From NCBI RefSeq assembly GCF_000002425.4, contig NC_037255.1, forward strand, positions 12,381,329 through 12,445,328: a stretch of DNA of 64,000 bases, given 5' to 3'. This document shows, in pieces, positions 57,610-64,000 of this stretch. Under the pieces are notes generated by a model. It searched no databases. It was not told the DNA's origin and saw only the letters and a list, made by a program, of their open reading frames with translations. This DNA comes from Physcomitrium patens (taxonomy: Eukaryota > Streptophyta > Bryopsida > Funariales > Funariaceae). A program made the translations under genes and the position numbers. Numbering within the stretch: the first letter of the stretch is position 1; every line of letters begins with the position of its first letter.

Positions 57610-59292
57610 TGTTGTCGTATTATATTACAACTATATGGTAAAAGATAATAATATGGATCTTATTATAGAAAGATCAAGTTAAAAGATAAAGTAGAAAAAT
57701 ATGGATAAAAGATAGGAAGGTAATAAAAATTTTAATAGTAATGTTGTTTTTTTATAAAGTAGCTTTTATTTACTTTGTAAGACCATAAATAAGATAAAAA
57801 TAAGATAGATTAGAAAAACAAAAGATAAAGGCATATATAAGAGGGAGTTAGGAGTGGATTTAGCAGAATTTACTACAAAAGAGACAAAAATTGATACTCA
57901 AAGAAGACCTATTACCAACCAAGGTCAAAATCAAATCCCATCCTACAAAATAAGCCCTCCACAATGACTCTAGGGTTCTTTTGGAGATTGAAGAGTGGAA
58001 TTTGAGAGGAGACTTGATAAGGTTTCTATAGACATTGATTTTGAGATTTTTGGATGGATATGATTTTGTAAGGGCTTTGCAAAGTTGATGTTTTTTTTTA
58101 GTAATTCTAGATTTTTTCAAAAATAAAATAGGTTTACTGTTTTGGGTAATTTCAAGAGTTTGGTAACAAATCTATAAGTGAAATTTTTTGTGTTTGTAGA
58201 TGTACTTATGCTTGATGTGTGCTGTGAATTTGGATTTAATTAAATAGTTAGATTGAAAAGCATAAAGGTTTTTGTAGATTATGGTCTTAGAATTTAGAGT
58301 TTTAAGGATCAATGAGGTTTTCTTAGATATCTATTAATCTACTATTTAGATTAAAGCAAATTTTTTTCATAGAGGTAGTTAGCTTAATTTTTAACAAATA
58401 TACAAAGTTTGGAAGAATAATAATAGTTCAATAAGGAGTAATTGGCTCTAAGAGATTGGCATCAAGGTTAAAAAATGAGGTCAGTAGATACCCAAGGATA
58501 TTTTTGAGATTATCATCTATTTGGTTATTTCGATCCTTTTTTAATTTTTTTTGTGCTTATTTTCAACTTAATTGTTGAGAGGTATGTAAAATTTGAGTTA
58601 AAATTGACGGTTTATTCATTAATTATTGAGGTTTAAATTTACTATAGGAATTACTTGGAATTGATTAGGATTTAATTTAGGATTTGGTTTAAGGTTAGGA
58701 TTAGGATTTTGGATTGATTTAAGGTTTGATTACGGTTAGGATTTGGTTTAAGTTGGTATTTATTTAGGATTTATTTAGAATTTGACTAAGATTTATTTAG
58801 AATTTGATTAAGATTTTTTTAAGATTTGATTAAGATTCGATTAGGATTTGACTTAAGTTTTATTTAGGATTTGATTAGAATTTGGTTGGAATTATTTAGG
58901 GTTTGATTAGGATTTGATAAGGATTTGACTAAGATTTGAGTAAGGTTTGACTAAGATTTGGTCAAGGTTTGACTAGATTTTGACTAAGATTTAATTAAGA
59001 TTTTTATTTTAATATTTTATTAAGATTTCTATTTTAGTAAATTTTTTTGAATTTCTATGTTATTTCTTTATGATTTCTTTAAAAGGTCTTTAAGAATTCT
59101 TTATATTTCTTATATAATTCTTTTAAAATTTTAATTAAATTTGATTGATGTTTGATTATATTTTCTAATTTTTAATTATAATTTATTTAAGAATCTATTA
59201 GAATTATTAGGACTTATTGTTGTAATTTTTTTTTTATTTTCTACAGCCAGTTGCTTAGTGCATTGTTAAGTCAAACTTCACGTAATACAACA
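57610..59292 (+). mobile_element. D4: old D-type solo-LTR-like element in C1 integrase
   Basis: About 1.68 kb. Left end TGTTGTCGTATTATATTAC, right end CACGTAATACAACA; these pair as a short inverted terminus (TGTTGT..ACAACA). It matches D1 in reverse over its length. A TATA-like CATATATAAGAGGG lies at about 57831-57844. It contains the telomere-like minisatellite and no gene. A TTTTCTACAG acceptor-like sequence is near its end. A clear target duplication was not found. Confidence 0.78.
58640..58990 (+). repeat. Degenerate TTTGATTAGGA / TTTAGGATTTG minisatellite in D4
   Basis: About 30 imperfect units of 10-14 bases. Some contain TTTAGGG or TTAGGG. It is the decayed counterpart of 32500-32800. 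Confidence 0.8.
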
Positions 59293-60130
59293 ATGCTCCT
59301 ACGAGTCCTGTCAACATAAGAAAGCACGCAACGTAGCATCTCCTAAACTATTGGAGCCAATTTTGCTACCTATAGAACGTTGAGAGTAGGTGACTTTGGA
59401 TTTGATTACATATTTGTCGCAAACACCTCATAATCATATTGCAATTGCCGTCTTTATGGATCGACTCTTGAAGCAACTTTACTTGGCCATGATGTGCTTA
59501 AATATTGATGCCCCAATACTTGTATGAGTCTTCTTTGTTACCGTCTTTCGTCACTATAAATTATCTTGTGTAATCATTTCAAATCAAGATCCATGCTTTA
59601 CGAGAAGTTTTTGGTGAGTCTTTTTGAAGCTATTAGCTACAAGACTTGCCATGTCTATAATCTTCCATCTCCAAACATATGGACAAATAGAGCATACAAG
59701 TCGGACGTTGGAAGATATACTGCAGGCATTTGTGGTGGTTCATCATAATAATTGGAATGAATACTTAATATCCTTGGAATTTGCTTATAATGATAGTAAT
59801 TAAGTAAGTACTAGTCATTCACCATTTTTTCTTAATACCACTTAACATCCACTTATGCCAGCAACTCTCTATTGTCCCATGAATATCAACAATCTAATAA
59901 TAGAGGAATTTATACAATAGCTTATAAGAGCCTTACAAGAAACATAGTATTGCCTCTTTATTGTACAGAATCGACAAAAGTAGTATGCAAATAACCATCA
60001 ATAACATAAGACCTTTTGGAAAGGTGATCAAGTGTTACACTTCAATGCCAACTTGCCACTTACTACATCAATTCAAATCCATAAACTAGCACCTCGGTGG
60101 CTTGGACCTTTTCACAATTCTATAGTGATT
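59293..60130 (+). pseudogene. C1 integrase core
   Basis: Blocks follow the chromovirus core: VGDFGFDYIFVAN near 59385 in one frame, FITYLSQTPHNHIAIAVFMD in the next, then the open piece 59566-59748 with MSTSYHPQT-like pieces (YNLPSPNIWTNRAYKSDVGR), and NWNEYLISLEFAYNDSN near 59750. Frame changes several times. Confidence 0.78.
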
Positions 60131-60460
60131 TTTTGATGCCACATATCATTTTGAAATTTTGCCACATATTTGGGTCCATCTAGTCTTCTATCTTTTGTAA
60201 TGGAAGGAATTGCATATTGAGCCAAAGCGCTTTTCAAATTGACACCAACTACCACTACCACTAGTTGTAGTTGATAAATATCAAGGATATCAAGTGGATA
60301 TCATTTTAAAGTATTGTTACCTTCGTTGTGGCAGTGGATGTCAACAACTTTAGTACAGAGTTTTTTGGAAAGGTATTTCATTCACGATGCACAAAACATC
60401 ATCCATTGCCAAGAAACAATTTGGAAATACCATTGGGAGTGAAACAAGGATGTTCCATAT
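60131..60460 (+). pseudogene. C1 chromodomain relic
   Basis: YQVDIILKYCYLRCGSGCQQ and then YRVFWKG near 60280-60370, matching the C2 piece VDIIFEHRYLCC. The WEP part is lost. Confidence 0.55.
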
Positions 60461-60478
60461 AAGTAGAGGGAGATTAAT

Positions 60479-60940
60479 TGTAACACAATATAAATAAGAT
60501 ATTTATATAGATAATTAAAACCATGGAAGTTTTTAGAAATGGATTAGATTAATAAATCAGATAGGACCTACCATGGAACATTCTACAAGAGTTTAAGATG
60601 GTTATTTAGATATGATCTAACATAGGACCTTCTAAAAAAGAAATTTAAGGCAATTATTTAGATGGAGACTACTATATAAGAACACTCTAAAAAGTCTAGG
60701 GTGGTAGGGCAAGGTATAAATAAGACTTTTTAGGGCCTTTTGGAGCATCTGTTTAAGTATGGCTTCAAATCCTTTCTCTTAGTAATGTTTGGTTTTGTAT
60801 CCTTTTATTCAGTTTTGTTCTGTTCTGTTTCTATATCCTCAATTGTCTTTCATGTCCTATTCTCAATAGTTCAATTCTATTCCAATCTATTTTATCCTAT
60901 GTTGTGATGAGATTTTATGTTGTTATAGAAAAGATAGGAA
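60479..60940 (+). repeat. C1 3' LTR (truncated at its right end)
   Basis: TGTAACACAATATAAATAAG follows the purine tract. Similarity to the 5' LTR ends near 60940, before the last 60-70 bases. Confidence 0.85.
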
Positions 60941-61009
60941 CATTTAAATATCTTACAATTTAAAAATTATAATTTTTTAAAAAAACTTCCAAATCTTTTA
61001 TTTTATATT

Positions 61010-62260
61010 TCTATATTATTAGAACTTGTTCAAATTCAATATCATTATCAAATGAGTTAGAAAATCTTATATTGTTGTTTCATCTTAATATGATTGGATA
61101 CTCAAGCTTAACATCATTGTTAAATGAATTAAGAAGCCTTTCATCTTTGATTCATTTTAGTATAGATTGGTACTCAAGCTTGACATTATTGCCAAATGCA
61201 TTGGAAGCCTTCTTTGACTCATCTTAGTATGAATAATTGCTACAACTTCACATCATTGCCAAATAAATTTAAAAACCATATATCTTTGATTCATCTTATT
61301 ATTAAATATTATAAGTTGATATCATTGCTAAATGAAGTTGAAAACCTTACATCTTTGATTCATCTTAAAAAAAAAAAAAAAAAAAAATTAAGATTAATTT
61401 TATTATCAAATAAATTTTAAAAAATTATTTCTTTGACTCATTTGAATATGAATGACTATTCAAGTTTATTATTATTGCCAAGTAAAGTAAAAAACATTAT
61501 ATTATTATCTCATTTTAGTATAAATAAATACTCAAACTTAATAATATTGCCAAATGAATTGGTAAGTCTTACATCTTTGACTCATCTTGTTATAAATAGA
61601 TATTCAAGCTTGATATCATTGCCAAATGAATTTGAAAACCTTACATCTTTGATTCATCTTACTACAAGTAATTCCTCAAGCTTGACATTATTGTCAAATA
61701 AATTAAAAAATATTACATCTTTGACTCATCTTAGTATAAATAATTGCTATAAGTTAATATCATTACCAAATGATTTGAAAAATATTACATCTTTTATTCA
61801 TCTTAATATAAATGAGTGTTCAAGTTTGACATTATTGCCAAATGAATTGTTAAACCTTACATTGTTAACAACATTGCCAAATGAATTAGGAAAAATTATA
61901 TCTTTGATTCGTCTTAGTATAAATTAGTACTCAAGTTTTACATTATTGCTAAATGAATTGAAAAACCTTACATCTTTAATAAATTTGAGTATAAAGGGGT
62001 GTTTAAGCTTAACATTATCGCTAAAAAAACTAAAAATAATTATATCTTTGATTTAATTTTATATAGAAGATTGGTTTAAATTTATGGTATTTTAAATTAA
62101 ATTCTAGTATATTATATCTTTAATCAAATATATTAAAAATATGTACTCAATTTTAATGTTATTTCTAAATAAATTTTAAAGCCTTTCATCTTTGATTCAA
62201 TTCATCATAGAAAATTGATTAAATTTTGGTATTTTTAATATTTTGATATTTTTGTATTAC
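61010..62260 (+). pseudogene. Leucine-rich repeat gene fragment, about 15 units of 24 residues
   Basis: Tandem 72-base units code for the pattern SLTSLPNELxNLTSLTHLNI with a C or S at the end. The longest open part (61433-61927) holds NLIILPNELVSLTSLTHLVI, SLISLPNEFENLTSLIHL and KLISLPNDLKNITSFIHLNI. A poly-A run at 61369-61388 and several stops break it. It resembles the LRR portion of moss NBS-LRR-like or LRR-only proteins; no kinase, NB-ARC or signal peptide was found nearby. It is AT-rich, with the same transition-like decay as the transposons, and lies directly beside the truncated C1 LTR. Confidence 0.82.
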
Positions 62261-64000
62261 TTATTATGAGCTTGTAATCAAATTTAATACTAATATCCAA
62301 TGAATTATAATATGTTAAATTTCTTATTTATCTAAATATAGTTTAATAATCAACTTTGAGATTATTACCAAATAAATTGATTAAGATTTATATTATCATT
62401 TTTTTGTATATCTATATATATTTATTTAGATAGCACCAATAAAAAAAATTAAAATATCTTATATCTTTGACATATCTCAATATGTTTGGATATTCAAAAT
62501 TTATAAGTATTATTGTCATATTAATTTTAAAAAATCTTATATTAAAAATTATCTTGTCTAGTGATATTAATTTATTTTTCATTCCCACCTAACAAGTAAA
62601 AAAATAAGAAATAAACAAGAAAATACTTTGGAATAAGAATTGAGACTCTTATAAAGTTCTATGGTAAAAACAATTCTTAACATAATATTAAATCTTTAAA
62701 AAACATTATCTAGTATGTTAATTTTTTAGAATTAGTAGTAATAAAATAAATTCATATATACAATATAGCTTTTATTCATTATAGTTATAAAGAAGAAAAA
62801 AATTGATAAAATATCTTTGAATAGACATGGCTTTGAGATGAAGTAAATAACTACTAAATAAAATAAAAATAAAGTTCTAAAATAATTAATATTTGTATCT
62901 AATAACCTAATAAAAGTCCAAGATAATTATTAAAATGTTTTAAATTCCGTGTAGGAATATTTTATATTGTTTAAGATTGATTTCTTCCAATCTTTGTTTC
63001 TTAACCTTATTTTTGTTGTTTTTTTTCTTGATTATCTAAGCTTCTTTGATCTTTGATATATACATATATATGTGAGTAGGTTTAATCATATAAACTTAGT
63101 TCTTTTAAAATTAATGTTCTTTCGTTGAAATTGCTTCAACCGTAAAGATTTCTTTTTATCTTACAATATTTAATAATTTTATATTTGACAAAGAAATCTT
63201 TGAAATTCTTACTATTTATAATGTAGTGATTTAGATTGTTAAATGATTTAACTTTACTTTTGCATCTATAAAATATTAATTATATAATTTTTAGATAAAT
63301 AATTATCAATAATTAAAATAATTTTTTAATTTTTTAAAATTGGGATAAAATTAAATAAAAAATTTGAAATAATTAATAAAAATGATAATAAATTAAGTGT
63401 AAGAGTGATTAATTGGATAAGATTAAATAAAATAACTTATTATATAAGATTCTTTTAAAAATTCAATTAGAATATTTTTCATTACAAAAGAGGATTATAA
63501 TAATAAAAAAAATATGATTAATACCTGAGAAAGTAATATAGATATGGTAAAGATCTGTTAAAATGTAACAATTGTATTAAGAATGGAGTAGATAGAAATG
63601 GATGAGGCAAAAATTAAAATATGTATACATTACATGTTAGATATTTATGTTATAACATGAGAAGACAAATAAGAATTGGCATGCATATATCACCATGAAA
63701 TATGTTCTTACTAAATATTCTTAGGTATTGCAAGGTTTGTTCAACTAGGCTCAAGTGAATATTATCCCAAATTAATCTTATTGTATTCTCTTGTTCTGCT
63801 CACAAACGCTCACATAAGATCTCCACCAATGTAGCTTTCAATTACCATTTATTCCGATTCTTGAAGCAATTTCATAATAGTTAATAACAAAGGGTGTAGT
63901 TTTATATGATAAACATTGATAGAAGTCTTCTAAGATCTTAAATTATATTCTAAAATTAAGTTTATAAATAGTGTGTATGTGTGTGTTTGTTTGTTTGTTT
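62261..64000. other. AT-rich region, no gene seen
   Basis: The first few hundred bases may hold further decayed LRR units (for example near 62300-62380 and 62460-62520). After that only AT-rich spacer is seen. It ends in a GT/GTTT microsatellite (about 63972-64000). Confidence 0.55.

Larger units (their letters stand above)
52494..60940 (+). mobile_element. C1: family C chromovirus in B4 integrase
   Basis: LTRs at 52494-52997 and 60479-60940 (the latter lacks its last 60-70 bases), a decayed iMet primer site (53000-53015), gag, CCHC, protease, RT, RNase H, integrase, a decayed chromodomain and a polypurine tract (AGTAGAGGGAGATTAA, 60461-60476). D2 interrupts gag and D4 interrupts the integrase finger. 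The 5' flank is AGAAA (52489-52493); the 3' duplication cannot be seen because that LTR is truncated. Confidence 0.88.

Noticed and set aside
61010-62260. CRISPR-like regular repeat array
   Set aside because: The 72-base period encodes leucine-rich repeats; there are no unique spacers.

Overview
This looks like a nuclear window from a land plant, most likely a moss or another bryophyte. The reasons are: one intron-containing cytochrome P450 of the CYP73A (cinnamate 4-hydroxylase) type with a long hydrophobic N-terminus; a 24-residue leucine-rich repeat of the 'LPNEL-NLTSLTHL' style that is common in moss genomes; and the large excess of old Ty3/gypsy chromoviruses with iMet-type primer sites. 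The bryophyte call is inference, not proof. The only clearly intact protein-coding gene is the P450 at 16.55-18.66 kb. Almost everything else is retrotransposon sequence in different stages of decay.

Layout. 0-2.2 kb: 3' end of a chromovirus (A1), inserted into the reverse transcriptase of a Ty1/copia relic (E, 2.2-4.8 kb, minus). 5.2-7.3 kb: pol relic of chromovirus family B (B1). 7.3-10.85 kb: a different gypsy lineage (F, minus) with an integrase followed by a long extra reading frame that has a coiled coil. 10.85-12.1 kb: a B element reduced to LTR, gag start and LTR (B5). 12.1-13.4 kb: AT-rich, no gene seen. 13.4-19.7 kb: a base-balanced island with the C4H gene. 19.7-22.4 kb: AT-rich spacer plus a short GC-balanced patch.

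22.5-43.4 kb is one nested structure. A LINE-like reverse transcriptase was split by chromovirus C2. The 3' LTR of C2 was split by chromovirus B3, with a perfect 5-bp target duplication. B3 was then hit by chromovirus A2 (exactly at its LTR/polypurine junction) and by a solo-LTR-like element D1 (in its RT). C2 also carries a partial D copy (D3) and an unassigned insertion. 45.2-47.3 kb is a second base-balanced island with a decayed gene-like reading frame. 48.1-52.5 kb is chromovirus B4 (plus), cut by chromovirus C1 (52.5-60.9 kb, plus), which itself contains D2 (young) and D4 (old). 61.0-62.3 kb is a decayed LRR gene fragment. The rest to 64 kb is AT-rich.

The four element groups tell one story. 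Families B and C are old, and most of their pol codons have been lost to apparent C-to-T and G-to-A changes. A2 and D2 are younger and keep more GC. The A-family LTRs carry perfect arrays of inverted GAA/TTC units (heat-shock-element form). Families A and B share a small reading frame between chromodomain and polypurine tract that I do not recognise. D-type LTRs share their ends but carry different internal repeats, one of which resembles degenerate plant telomere repeat.
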